A model generated the notes under the pieces. That model had not been told where the DNA came from. It saw only the letters and a list, made by a program, of their open reading frames with translations, and did not search any database. A stretch of DNA of 64,000 nt from Sympetrum striolatum (Eukaryota > Arthropoda > Insecta > Odonata > Libellulidae), in NCBI GenBank assembly GCA_947579665.1, contig OX388348.1, positions 14,570,001 through 14,634,000 on the forward strand. Direction: 5' to 3'. Positions 50,640 through 62,999 of this stretch are shown one piece after another. The stretch's first letter is position 1, and every line of letters begins with the position of its first letter. A program made the translations under genes and the position numbers.

Positions 50640-51430
50640 TTTCTCCACCAATTACTCCTGATCGACGTGCTTCATCGAATCGAGGATATTGAATTCTCTC
50701 TTACACTTCCACATCTCGGCGTGGGCAACTAGAAGACCCGAGGCTCAGAGAGGAAGGGGTGGATTGGTAGGAAAGTTGAGAAAGAAGTCTGGGGAAGTTC
50801 CAGAAAGTGAATAAGAGAAAAGAGAGGATAAAAGAGAATTAGGAAAGTGGGAAGGAGTGGAAAGGAGGCCCAAAAATGTCACTCGAGAACTTCCTCCGAA
50901 AGTGAGCGCCGCAACTCCCTCAAAACACCTCATCCCCGTTAGGTTTGTCGCACTGTTTCGGCGGGATGGGGATCTCGCGCTAGCTGGATTGTTACATTGT
51001 CGGAATGAAAGCGGAGATTCGGTTATAAATTGTTTAGGAATGGGAGGGAGGGGACTTAAAACGCGCGGGAAGCCAATCCGTGTAATCCCCGTGTATTTGT
51101 GCAACTCATTTTGCAAGATTTCACTTAGGGCCGCTCCGCATTTTGTTAAACAGAGAAACTTCTCCATTTCGCCCGGCTAATTTGAGAAATTAAGTTCTAC
51201 GGGTAGAACGGAATTTGTGCGCTCATGGTAATTTGTTTTACAACTGTTTGCGATGATGTTTGCGACACTTTTTCCGCTCGACTCCCACGCCGAGTGCGGC
51301 GTTTACTGCTCTTTGCTCGGAAAGCTGCTCCCCTTATCGAAGGAGCAGAGCGTACGTTTCCATTTAGAGATTGAAAATTTCTCATTCCGGTGCCTCCCGC
51401 TATTACTGCGCCATCAACGAGAGAAAAAGC
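50640..51430. other. CpG-bearing islet
   Basis: Purine-rich at 50740-50870, then GC-rich with CpG to about 51420. Frames on opposite strands (50745-51167 minus, 140 codons; 50857-51180 plus, 107 codons) overlap and resemble nothing known. Candidate regulatory islet. Confidence 0.35.
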
Positions 51431-52099
51431 GTTACGTATAACCTAATGTTATAAGAACGGATCATGAATCACATCAATGCCAAGGTATTACTACTCCTTT
51501 TATCACAATACCAAGGCATTGCTATTGCATATACTACAATACCGAGGTAAGAATTAAGGGTAGAAAAAACAGTCCACAAATTTTAGCAATTTTTGATTGA
51601 TAAATTATACGAATGAAATGTAAGAATTAGATACAACAAATATAAAAATGTGTAACTAAGAAATATATTTTAAGTTTGATCTCACATTAAGTTCTCACAC
51701 TCGTTCAGAAATTGCATAATATCTTGAACAACTTCATAGATCGAATTTGCAATAGCTAATTCTTAAAGGAGAAACATATAGAATCAGAAGGCAGTACCTC
51801 TACCCAAAACTTATTCCTTATCAGGAAATTATAAATGATGATCTGAATAATTAACATAAGTATTGATACAAAATATCGCACAACTAATAAACAGACGTAA
51901 CAATTTGAATGAAAACCCTAGATATAAACTAAACTCAGAAGAAATTGTTGATGTATATAAATAGAAAACTAATAATAAGAATAAATAAGAAATACTACAT
52001 GTATTTATAAGAGAACTGAATATAACAACATTGGAATAGCTATTAAAATTCATCAGCATCATCTGAGCTGAATAAATATTCATCAAACTCCCACCTTCA
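51431..52099. other. AT-rich non-coding stretch
   Basis: The string ACAATACC(A/G)AGG occurs near 51507 and 51537, and CAAGGTATTACTACT / CAAGGCATTGCTATTGC form a short imperfect duplication at 51481-51528. Nothing else. Confidence 0.4.
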
Positions 52100-52760
52100 A
52101 ATTCCACTTCCGCCAACTAGTGCATTAACTTCAAGCGACAATCGAGCGTGGGCAGAGAGGAACGTTACCACAGCAGTGGACTCCAGAACTCATAGCGCAA
52201 ATTGCTTACGGAATGCGGCACCGACTAGAGACCTTATCTAGCATCTCCGAAGTTAAGGCTCAAACTCCTATTCCAACAGCTGCACCCCGATTTTTCTATC
52301 CTTGCGATTCCCCCAATAAAACGCATAGCGTTGAGCCGCGTTACTCGAGGCGAGACCGCTATGGGAAGCTATATTCGGAGAAGGCCCGCAGCATCGAGAT
52401 TGCAGAGGGTGGAGGGGTGGACCCCCCGTGGTCAAAGAAGAAGGAACAGCGCGCAAATAGGCTCGGGCAGGACGTCGGGGAGCTGGGGAGAGTCTTCCAA
52501 GGGTCAGGAGGTTACGCGTGCCCGGATGGAATTTCATCTCGGGATGCTGTGGAAGAAATGTTGGGGGTTTTGCGGGTGGCTGGGGAAGAACACGGGGAGG
52601 GATGGATACGCAGGGAGATGAGAAGAGATGACCCTTCCTTTTCGCTTCTTCCCTTTCTTACGTGCCAGAGGTCCCGATTTCTGTCACGGATCGCCAAAGG
52701 GTTTCTAGCGTCCGAGGGATATTTGAAAAGTTCCTCGAGTTTCATAATATGTAAATGAGC
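52100..52760. other. GC-rich islet with the second-longest open frame
   Basis: GC-rich, G-heavy on the plus strand. A 181-codon plus-strand frame (52213-52758) overlaps open frames in another plus frame and on the minus strand, so length alone is not evidence. The predicted product is charged and low in hydrophobics, with no recognised domain. The string TCCGAAGTTAAG at 52246-52257 matches part of the 5S rRNA A-box region, but the similarity does not extend. Confidence 0.35.
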
Positions 52761-53560
52761 GAATATAAATAGGGAAAATGGAACTTTATCTCTAACTGTA
52801 ACCCACGTAGTTTACAATGGAATCCATTGTTATACGTCGCAACGAGAAAATGAAAAAAGAATATGAAATTACAAAGAAATAAATCTAAAATAAAATTACC
52901 AATAATAAAAGAATCGTCATAAAAATGTCTCATCAATCAAAATTAACTACAATAAATGAATATCGCCCGAAATATAACTATCTCCTATCTTTATAGCAGA
53001 ATTTTGGAGATGATGCATGAAGAATATCTACTGCAGATTTTTGTTTTAGATCACGTATAGTACTTCTTATTCTGATATTCGACGCAAAATCATATAGGAA
53101 GTCATTTGTTAACTCTTGAAACATATTTTTTGTTCTCCTAACCAACAGTTTCATTGTTGTTAAATTTTATATATTTTGCATTTCCTTGTATATATTTCTG
53201 CATATATATATATTTGTTGTTAATGTTTAAAATTTTGTAGATGGATTGATTTATAGTAAATATGAAACATGTATGAACAATTATATTTAGATTATTCGCA
53301 TGGTCATTAGCACCAGAATCTTTTATCGTAAATCTTCTTTTAATACTGTAATCTTTTTATTGACTTTGCTCGTAATGTACAAAAAATAAATAACCACCGG
53401 GAAAAATCCTTGCAAACATATAATCGTTATGTGCATGGGAATGAACAACAAAACAACACTTTATTCTAACCCCATTCAACGAAAAAATACATAACAATTT
53501 ATGCAGGTCCTATTCCTTCGTCAGAAAGAAAACCACGCATTAAACGAGGCAGCACCTGAA
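52761..53560. other. AT-rich non-coding stretch
   Basis: Contains a short TA microsatellite near 53200. No gene or repeat family recognised. Confidence 0.4.
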
Positions 53561-53574
53561 AACGGTTTAGGCAG

Positions 53575-53725
53575 TAGACCGAGGTGGCCGAGAATGGCGT
53601 AGTGAGGTGCCTTTCCTCGTCCATTTTGCAGAGGACTGACCGAAGCCGCAACCGCCGCCAACGGAAGAAAAACCGCGAGGAGTGGGGATCGTGTCTTCGG
53701 TTCGAATCTCCGGCGAGCCCATTAA
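53575..53725 (+). repeat. tRNA-Ser/Leu-like pseudogene or SINE head
   Basis: CGAGGTGGCCGAG at 53580-53592 is close to the A-box half of a class II tRNA (serine/leucine type), and CGGTTCGAATCTCCGG near 53697-53712 is a good B box. They lie about 110 nt apart, far more than the roughly 55 expected, and the acceptor ends do not pair. This is therefore not an intact tRNA. It may be a tRNA pseudogene with an insertion or the head of a SINE. Confidence 0.4.
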
Positions 53726-55799
53726 GGTGATGGAGGCTCTCATCAGAGAGAGAGAGGAGACTACTGGACTGAGGGTATTTCCTTCTTGCGTCTTGCGAGT
53801 TTATTCTTCAGCTATAGATTACGTAACGTTAAGTAATCAAGTACTGCGCATCAGCAGACGAATAATTTAATGATCAACAGAGTACACCGACACTTCGAGC
53901 ACTGTTTTAAATAATTCCTTAGCACGGCCAGGTCACCTAGGTTAAATCTGGAATTGATATTCTTGCACTTATACTGTATTAATATGGTATTTCTGATCTA
54001 AACACCTTAATTAGGACGAATATAAGAAAAAAGGATGTGACGGGCAACATATATTTTGCATTTCGGCGAAAGAATGACTTCGTTCGTAAATTAACAATTT
54101 AGATGTAGAGAATGCTGATAATGAACCAGAGTATATAGATAGATGCAATGAGAGTAATGTAGAATATTTAAATAGATGTAGATAATAATGTTAATCGGGT
54201 AAACATCTTAGCATTTACATCAGTGTAACCTAATCTTTATTTCATTATTTTGTGCTTCTGTTTGTCCTTGAATTTAGATGTACCTATATACTTGATTGTA
54301 TGTGTGTTTTATAGAAGATATATTTTATAAATTTATATAGATATGTTCGTAATTAACAAACTGAATAAAGAGCAACATATATTAATCTATAAAAATAATA
54401 TCGATATTATAAAAGCAACTGAATCTAAAGTTTTATTAAAAATAACGATATAAAACGTCATATTGAATAAGGATTTATAGTCATTTTTAGTAACCTTTCG
54501 CAAAGATATTGTCTTTCTCATTTACCAATTAGCCTCTCTCGTAAAGGAATTTAAATTATATAAAGGCCCTTATATTTGATTATTTAAGTTATGTGAAGAA
54601 TTTATTTCATTTCATAACCTTGCAAGAGAGAAAAAGGTCTTGCTACTGCTACCGTACAGTATTAATACCCTTATGCCCAAATTTCCAGTGATTATAATTG
54701 AAAGATTGGATCAAAATACTCCGCTATTAAATCTGCGAGATGGCTTCGGAACCTTAAAAACCTGGAAAACATTTCGCGGAAAGTGTAAAATAAAAAAAAA
54801 CGCTATCCGGGTGAAAAAAGAGGAAAGAGAAAATTTTATTCATCCTTTATGGCATCAAATCTTTTCGCTCCACATTTTTCAGCGTATTTATTGAATCGCC
54901 GGCCCACCGTATTCTCTCGCATCCCTGGTTAGCAAATCCAACACAGAGCCAGAGTATCTTCCATCTCGTAGACATCCTCCATTTCCGTCGCATTGAGCGA
55001 CTGAGGGTTTCTCGCTCTAACTCGAATTAAAATTATAGGAGTTTCCGCTTTTTTTCACGAGTTGCCCGATTCATCTTCGCCAAGATCCGCCTTCCACTCT
55101 CCCATCGCATTTAGATCCACGTAAAACAGTTCAAGAATTGCAGTTTTCCCTACTTTTGAATTGAATTGACAATTTTGATTAAGTTCGAAAACGGATAGAA
55201 ATGAGGTCTTAGCGTAGTATCACGCAAGCCTCATCTGCAAGCAGGTTAACAACCCTGAGTTTCAACTACTACATCAGCATTGAGCCGAGCATTTCCATAC
55301 AATGGGTTTTTCATTGGGAGGAAGATTGTTCAAGACGTTTCTTCTGAATACGACAATACGCGCGAAAATGAATTGATGAGGATGTGAAGAATACAATAAA
55401 ATGGACCGGAAATGCGACAAAGACATTTAAGGGCTGCAATTTGAATCATTGTTAAAGGAAAACATATACTAGGGTTGGGAAATCTTTCCCATGAGCAGGT
55501 GGTACTTGACTTCCGTACAGCCTATATTTTCACAGACTGAAAGTGTGTTAACGACATTGTTAAACCATACAATTATTTTACCCTGATGAATGATACTCCA
55601 AAAATAAATTTTTAAAACTCAATTTGTTTTAAAGATTAAAGATAAGAGTAACCTCTGATAAACGAAGAAATTAACTGTAAAATTTAGTATATAGAGGACG
55701 ATCAGACTGGAGAGTTCCTTGCTATAAAAACTCGATGCAGTTGGATTGATTCAGGCGGAAAAAAATAAAACTGGATAATCGTAAATAAAAACGCAATAT
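53726..55799. other. Mostly AT-rich, with a less AT-rich patch at 54890-55400
   Basis: The 18-bp string at 54639-54656 repeats that at 8059-8076. The region 54890-55140 is CpG-bearing. No coding feature; an 84-codon frame at 54640-54894 is unsupported. Confidence 0.35.
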
Positions 55800-55839
55800 A
55801 TTTGTATTGGCACTAGTGTTTAGAATGGAATAATACCTG

Positions 55840-56010
55840 ATCTTTTTTCATTGCCTTCCTCTTAATCTTTTCCCTTAATTTCTACCCTCAATCGCTTTAC
55901 TAAAGAGTTCCTTTCCTCTCAACGGGCCAGAAACATTCCGGCAAGACTGGGAATCGAACCTAGGCCCTTCTCTTGCCATTTGGAAGATCATTGAGCTGTC
56001 CCTCAGTTAC
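55840..56010 (-). repeat. tRNA-derived SINE fragment
   Basis: On the minus strand, 56008 down to 55942 has GACAGCTCAATGAT as a decayed A box and CCTAGGTTCGATTCCCAG as a near-consensus B box. They are about 40 nt apart, the spacing of a real tRNA. The D-stem and acceptor stem no longer pair, so it is not a functional tRNA gene. The sequence continues on the minus strand to about 55840 as a possible SINE body ending in an A/G-rich stretch. The right half of that body is a guess. Confidence 0.5.
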
Positions 56011-56099
56011 TGTTAGATTGACATTAACACTACCGATTATTTTCCTTAACCAAAATAAATTTTAATTGATTCTGCAACTAAAACTTTAAAGCGAAACTA

Positions 56100-56429
56100 G
56101 GGTTAGGTCACAGTGGAGAGGATCCCCCAGAAAGTAAGAGCGAGTCCAAATTCGTCGCGTCTGAAACAGCGATGAAAAAGATCCGTCTCGGAAATGAATG
56201 ACATCAACAATCATAAAAGCTTCGTTAGTTACATTGTTCCGGTTCTTGGGAGATGAGCAGGAGAGAAAAACCTCGAGCGGAGAACGAAATTCTGCGGACT
56301 TAAAACTATTGTGTGCAGAAACGAATGCATTACTCCCGCGCGAACGGGTCTGTGAGAGCGGATCGCAATCCTCCGTCCCTTCAATCCATCCAAACGAAAG
56401 GAAAAGGGACAAAGAGGGAGAACAAATGG
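56100..56429. other. Short CpG-bearing islet
   Basis: A GC-richer patch with opposite-strand frames (108 codons minus, 81 codons plus) that overlap and resemble no family. Confidence 0.3.
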
Positions 56430-56745
56430 GGATTAATGTATAGCCGCCTGAATATTTTAATTAATTTAAATCATACTTTTACTAAAATTATGAGTCATAT
56501 TAATGTAATGTACGAGCACGTTTTGTGCTAGTACTGCTTTGTGAAAACTGTCAAATCAGAGTAATATTTACTAAAGGAAATTTTTACTTGAATGCAAGAA
56601 CTTTTACATAAGTATAGATGCAAAATTATATTTTTCATAAAATTGATAAACTGTATTAGTGTATAATACGAGCATAGATTGTGCTAACACGACTGAGTTA
56701 TAATTGTAAATTTACAGAAAAATTGAATAAAGATTATTTGCACTT
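56430..56745. repeat. Old tandem duplication, period about 156
   Basis: Unit 1 around 56511 and unit 2 around 56667 share TACGAGCA followed by TTGTGCTA. Upstream they share ATTA(A/G)TGTA and TTTTNNNAAAATT at the same relative spacing. Overall similarity is low (perhaps 65%), so the duplication is old. The GAGCAC/GTGCT part in each unit is itself a small inverted repeat. Confidence 0.45.
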
Positions 56746-58879
56746 ATGTACAGGTACTTGTACTTAGTATTTTAAATGTAGTTAATTACAAATACATAGT
56801 TGTTTTAAATATTAATAAGCATTTTCACTTGATTACATGTGTACAAAGGTAATTTATGAGAAAGATGTATTCTCAAGCATTCCACGTGGGATTAACAACA
56901 AGTACAGGCACTATATTAATTCTCTATTTAAATTATTTACAACTATTTGAACTTAGAAAAACATTATGTTTCAAAACAAATTCTCTCAAGTACAAATTCT
57001 CTAAGTTCCACCGTCTTCAGATTCGGAATATTCATTATAAAGTGTTTTAATTAAATGATTCAAATACAGTGATTCCAGCATTTTAGAGTGAAAATAATAC
57101 TTCATAAAATGTTAAATATTAAAGAAGGGAAAGTCAACATTAACTAGCAGGAGATAATATCTTGCCAACTGCTTCAACAATAAATTGATACATGCGTAAA
57201 CATGGAGATGTGCTTATGTAAGATTCATTAGATTCGTCCTTTTTCAGTCATTTAAAATAATTTTGGCGGGAAAAAAAGGTTTCTTTTTCTTTATCAATTC
57301 TTCAAAAATAGGTCAGAGCTCCATAATGGGGGATTTAAATCTGGCATAATCGCAGATTCCTGCAATTTGTGATTTACGTCATAGAGCACAATGCAAGCCA
57401 AATTGTTTTGTTTTGCTTAATATTCATAAATTACATAATTAAGAATTTTTCGCTCTTACAAACTCATACTTAATTCAACTATTATTTCGGGAGGATTCCA
57501 ATTATGATGCTAATAAATATGGGAGCTGGAAGTTAATTATCTCATCTGCCACAGAGTTAACTAGAACCTCTATGAATATACAATAATCAGTTTTCATATA
57601 CGTAGGAAGCAATTTGATTAAGTCCTCCAAACAAAATTACTTTTATCTACGGAGCACCCTAATTATATTCCATCCGGGGAAATAAACACGGGGTAAGGTC
57701 ATCATGCTCCCATTATGTGGGATATTCTGTAGCAAATCATATTTTATTATTTTATGCTGTGCTTTACCTTTGATAAAAACACCGTAATTCAATCTGGAAG
57801 ACCTTGAAAACTGCAACTTGCGAAAACCTGGCCTTGAGATAAAACCAGCTATGACCTAACGCCGAAAAAAAACTGTACTCGCTGACAACTTGAGAAATCC
57901 CCAACTAGGGCCTTAAAAAAGTCAGAGATAATTACGAGACGCTGTAAAGCAATTCTTAGCCCCACTCAGAAACAAATTATTGGGCAATCCGTTCACTTGA
58001 GTGACTCAATACCGAAACTACTCTTTTACTGTACCCAATTTGTAGGCGTATCTTTCCTGAGGAAAACGTTTTTGGCCTTAATTGTAAGATGTTTCCTCTT
58101 GCCTCACACAATAGGAATATTGGGCACCGATTGATTTTACTCAATTCAAAATTTATAGGAAACTAGTCTGCTTAATTGTACATCCATCTATTTGAGGCAA
58201 ATATTTCTACAAATTCTGCATCTACGATTATCACGACACTATACACTAGTTGCAATCTACCATCTTTGCTTCTCAACATGATATCAAATGCAATAATTTT
58301 GACGGATATATAAAATAACCAACAATTAAATTTAAATTGCATGTACAAACACTGGACTAAGAATAAATCTATGTATCTAATAGTCTAAATATAACAGTGT
58401 TGACTTTGAAAAATATTCACTAAAAATATTTTTTGCAAATTATACGTATAATTTTTCTCTATCCGAGTATTATTACCTAATGGCTACTTTTCATTTACAA
58501 CATTTCCGTTGCTTCTAAATTTCTGCTGCGAATCAAGAAACTTACTATGGAGACTGTTTTTTACGATTCCCTTACGTTATTATTTAAATTAACTACGATA
58601 TTTGTTTCTTATTTCACTCCAATTCACTCCATTCTTCGTCAGAAATCGAGCCGACGCGTATGCTCGATTTTACGTTTCCTTACGTCGCGACGTAAAGTAA
58701 ACGTAGAAACAGTTAGCTATTAACTTTTATATTGACTTCATCATACCCTAAGCAAACTGCTTGTATTGTAAAATCATCTAGGACAAAGGGTGGTGTTTAT
58801 CCACTTCTCTGACAGAATCAATCCCCCCATCGCATTATTGTTATGATTAATTAAAAACTGTACGTCGACAATTTTTTAG
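56746..58879. other. AT-rich non-coding stretch
   Basis: No repeat, RNA or coding feature recognised. 57640-58100 is slightly less AT-rich. Confidence 0.4.
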
Positions 58880-59400
58880 CTCACAGCGTTCATTCAACCT
58901 CCCTATATCCTCGAGTACTGACTCCCCATTGATACCCTGAGGGTCTGCCCCGCCCCTTTATACAACCAATCCTTCAAAACCCCCAACTCATGGACCAATA
59001 AAAACATAAAAAAGAAAGCAGGGGGATAAGGAGGCGAAAAGAAAAAAGGGGGAAGAGACAAGGGAGTACAAAGGGCCTTCGGAGAATGATTCCTGCTGAC
59101 TCGGATGTATTTCCTCTTACGAGGGCTGGTTTAACCTTTTGCCCAACTCCTCTCCACCGCAGGAGAGAAAGGAGAAATAGAAAAGAAAGTTAAAAACGGT
59201 CCCGATTCCAATGGCCAGAGGTGGTGAGAGGATTTTCTCCCCAAGTTTTGAAGGACATGACATCCGGCCGAATGGTGACGCCAATTGCGAGTTATGGAGG
59301 GAAAGGGGTTCGGAGGAGGAGCGGGTAGTTTAGGGGACACTTTTTTAAGGGCGGAGAAGAAGTTTGAGTCGAGGGGGGAGGGCAGGGACCAAGGCTGCCA
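58880..59400. other. GC-rich and purine-rich islet
   Basis: C-rich at 58890-58990, then purine-rich on the plus strand to 59390 (GAAAAGAAAAAAGGGGGAAG near 59036). A 69-codon minus-strand frame is compositional. Confidence 0.35.
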
Positions 59401-59460
59401 ACTCCCGAGAATTAGATTCAGGCTAAAAGAGACTAGAAGCGCAAATATCTAATCTAAGCC

Positions 59461-59580
59461 TTTATCAGAAATCTTCGCATTAGAATAGGCCCATGTTGTT
59501 TTAAATTCATTATAACAACTATTATCAAAAATCTTCGCATCAAAATAGGCCCATTTTGTTTTAAGTGCATACAAATAACT
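59461..59580. repeat. Tandem duplication, two 60-bp units
   Basis: 59461-59520 and 59521-59580 align without gaps over most of their length: TATCA(G/A)AAATCTTCGCAT, ATAGGCCCAT, TTGTTTTAA and AACTAT are shared. About 85% identity by eye. A weak start of a third unit (ATTATAATAAAAATTC) follows at 59581. Confidence 0.7.
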
Positions 59581-60299
59581 ATTATAATAAAAATTCTTTA
59601 CCTCGTCGAAATTTAGATTGAACATTATCGTCCATCTACTCTAATCCATCGTGATCCACATTGTACCATAATGACTAGTGATAGTATGATAAAAAAAATG
59701 AATTTATAGTGAATATAAGGTTGTACATATCTCAAAAAATTAAGTGACTTCACATCGGTAAATTATTGCAACTATTAAACATATTTTCTGTCAATAAAAC
59801 AAGTCGTGTGTGGGTAGAATATACATTGTATGGAGACATACATTTATTTTCCTTTAAATTTATTTTAACTTATGTAAAATGGATCAGAATATCTCTAGTT
59901 TAATCTAAATTGTCCTGTAAAAATCTGCCCCTGATTTCGGTAAATAAAAATTCCATCCTGTTTGCAGTAAAATAGGATGGAGTAATAATCTAAAAAATAT
60001 AATAATAAAATACAAATAATTAGATTATAGGAGATTCTGGATTCTAAGAATATAAATGCAACAACCATAGATTACGTTTTCCTCCACAATGAACAAAGTA
60101 GGAATTGAATTCGATCGCAATTGAAGACGTAATATTGAATGATTCAAGGTGATTTCAGCATCAGAATCACATAAATTAGCCGATAACGCCATTATCCCTG
60201 AAAAATTCCAAAATATCACCAAATATCTCGAGACAAAGATAGAACATACTTGGAAGTCTGGTGGAATTAAACTAAAATGAAAATAAGTTGCGGAGATTG
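59581..60299. other. AT-rich non-coding stretch
   Basis: Nothing recognised. Confidence 0.4.
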
Positions 60300-60980
60300 G
60301 ATGGGTCGATAAATTGGTATGCGAACCTTGGGATTACATTACGGTAGAGTACAATCGGGGGATAAACGCGTCAAAGAGGCGGGAGATTCAAAAAAATATC
60401 CACCCATTTCCTAAGAGTTGGTAACCCTTTTTTACGGCCGGGAAGGAGAACTTTTGCGGGCAAAGGGGAAGGGGCTATGACGGAAAGGCTATAAAGCAGA
60501 GTCGTGTTCCGTCTCTGGGAGAAAGAGCAGCATGTGCGGGGTTGGGATGCAAAGGGAAGAATCTTATTTTATTATGATCGCTCAGCCGATGACGAGGCGA
60601 TTGTCCTCCGAGGGAAGAGTTCCCCAACTTCCCAATCCTATAATGATCAGGTGGATATCGGAAGGCGATATCTATTGAGAACAATTTTTCGGCGTGCAAC
60701 ACAATCAAAGCGTGGACATGAAAGGGGTGGACTACTGTTTGCGATCCCCTCCCGGATTTCCAATTAAGTTTCCGTTTTTAAAACCGATTCCCTTTTTGAT
60801 GCATTCCCTTGTCTTTGGGAATCGGTCCTCATTAGGATCCTCTCCTCCGGCGACTCTATTTAACGTAAGTTTTTCCATTAAATGCCGACTCTCCCTCTTT
60901 TCCTAACACCTCCCTTGAAAGTCTCTTGTCACTGTTCCCAAAGTCCTTTCCCGATATTCTATCGATTTCCTTCCGATCTA
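60300..60980. other. CpG-bearing islet
   Basis: GC-richer sequence with overlapping frames on both strands (77 to 87 codons), none recognisable. Same type as the other islets. Confidence 0.35.
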
Positions 60981-62999
60981 GCGGTGTGATGCAATGGAGG
61001 AACGTAATCGGTTTAAGTAATGAAATGAGCGAGCAATAAGTAAGGTGATTATAAAGAAATATTATTTTTAGTGAAATTATATAATTATTCATGATAATGC
61101 GACAATTAGTTGATTTAATTGTAACAAGTAGTTACGATAATTCTACGAGTGGAAGTTACGTTAAGTTATATCATCATACTTCCTAATTACTCCATATTTA
61201 AATATTGCTCGATAACTTTCAACAGTAATATAATTGATTGATACCACAATAATACTTTATAAAATAAAACTTTATTCAGTATTTATCATTAACAGCAACA
61301 AGTATTTCTAAGTTCATAGCTTTCATAGTTAATTATATTAATTTTAGTCATAATTACATCGTTAACTACTGGTACCCTAAACGAATTGCAACTATATAAG
61401 AATAAATATATAGATATATATTTAATGAATGAATATTTATTTAACGCTACTTCCAAGAAATTAAAATTTGACCATGATATTTCCTGTACAAGTTTCTGTT
61501 TTCAAAATTTCAATGAACACACTGTATTCTAAAAAGGGATACAAGAGTTCGAAGTGGGCGCATATAACTGAAAGCTTAATTTAATAAACATCTCACCATT
61601 TCATTAGATGCGAGTAACAAGATGAAACCATTATAAAAGCAAACCTATCTACGTTAATACTCTTGAGTAATATTTACGAATAAGCCACGCTTTAATGGAC
61701 ATAGCTTGTGAATACTAACCACTCATACATTCTAACACACACATAAAGTTTCTTGGTAAATGTGGTTGAGTATAAATCTTCGTAGTTTCCAAAACTTCCT
61801 GTTTTTTTAAAGATCATATAGTCATCCAATTCATCTGTGAATTACTTTAGTGAAAGGGAAGCGAGTTACTAGACCATTAACGTCATTTAGTATCTCCTCC
61901 ACAGAATTCATTAGTATGAAGTGATATCCGGAAAATTGTTTAAGTGAGTGGAGAGAAAAATCTAAAAAGAATCCTTCTCTATGATCAACGAAGTGTTCAC
62001 AACGAGGAGCAGTGACGTTTCTAAGGACGGAAAAAACTAAAATGAAACGATGGAAAGATAGGAAAAAATTCTCACCCTGCCTACTCTACCGAGGATTACA
62101 ACTACCACTGCGGGACCTCAAGTAGTGAATACTTCTTAGTGGTTAAATTAACCGGTGGACGCGGAAAGATTTAGCTCTCTTGTCTGGATTTTTTTATCAC
62201 TCGGAAAGAAATCGGACATTTAGTGGTGCGGAGATTTAATAGAGCGAGTAACACTCGCTTCTATGGCCGTGGGTATCTATGAAATGACCCATTTGTCGTC
62301 GAGGATCTAGATGAGAGAAGTGGGGATATCTTTTCAGAGAGGTTAAATAAGATTTTGGAAAGTTGACAGAAATCCCGCCTGGATGGCTAGATGTCAAAAA
62401 TTATGGAACGATGATTTTTATTCGGTAAACTGAAAGACTATACTCTTTATTAGTGTGTCTAAGTTATTATCATCTTAGTAATGCACACAAGGATGAAATA
62501 AAAAAAGAATTGCTTCGGATGAACCAAATAAAAATACTTCTTATTAGTAATAACTGTTAAAATATTACCATAAATACAAATTTATTAATTTTTTGCACAA
62601 GTGTACGCTATTCCCCTATTTAAATTACAAAATCATTGATTTCTTAAGGAGTGATGTAAGGGTGACGGTATAGTCTCGATAGCCAGTATGAATAAATTTC
62701 ACTTAAATGTCAAGAAAAGAAGGAATTAAATTTTAAGCTAGTTTAGGAAAAAACTCATTAAATATCTTTAAAAAATAAGAGAAATGCAATCATTAAATAT
62801 TATTCCATCATTGAAACGTGCCAGAACCTCTACTAGGAGCAAGCACAAACTGTTCAAACACATTAACGATTGCACTACAATTTTCCGTACATTTTGGTAA
62901 ACGGTATTAATATCATAATTAGAGCGGTGATTAAAGACAACTCACAACTCCTTCCCTTTAAAAAGCTCTGCCCATTCGTTAGCCAGTAAGTATAAAAGA
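60981..62999. other. Mostly AT-rich non-coding stretch
   Basis: A less AT-rich patch lies at about 61850-62400. Near 62110, ACTACCACTGCGGGACCTCAAGTAGTGAATACTTCTTAGTGG-like sequence (62100-62142) forms a weak short inverted repeat (CCACT ... AGTGG). No gene recognised. Confidence 0.35.

Noticed and set aside
52246..52257. Match to the 5S rRNA internal promoter region (TCCGAAGTTAAG)
   Set aside because: The similarity does not extend in either direction; no 5S gene or 5S-derived SINE can be supported.
52213..52758. 181-codon plus-strand open frame
   Set aside because: Overlapped by open frames in other registers, no recognisable domain, and its length is explained by local GC content.
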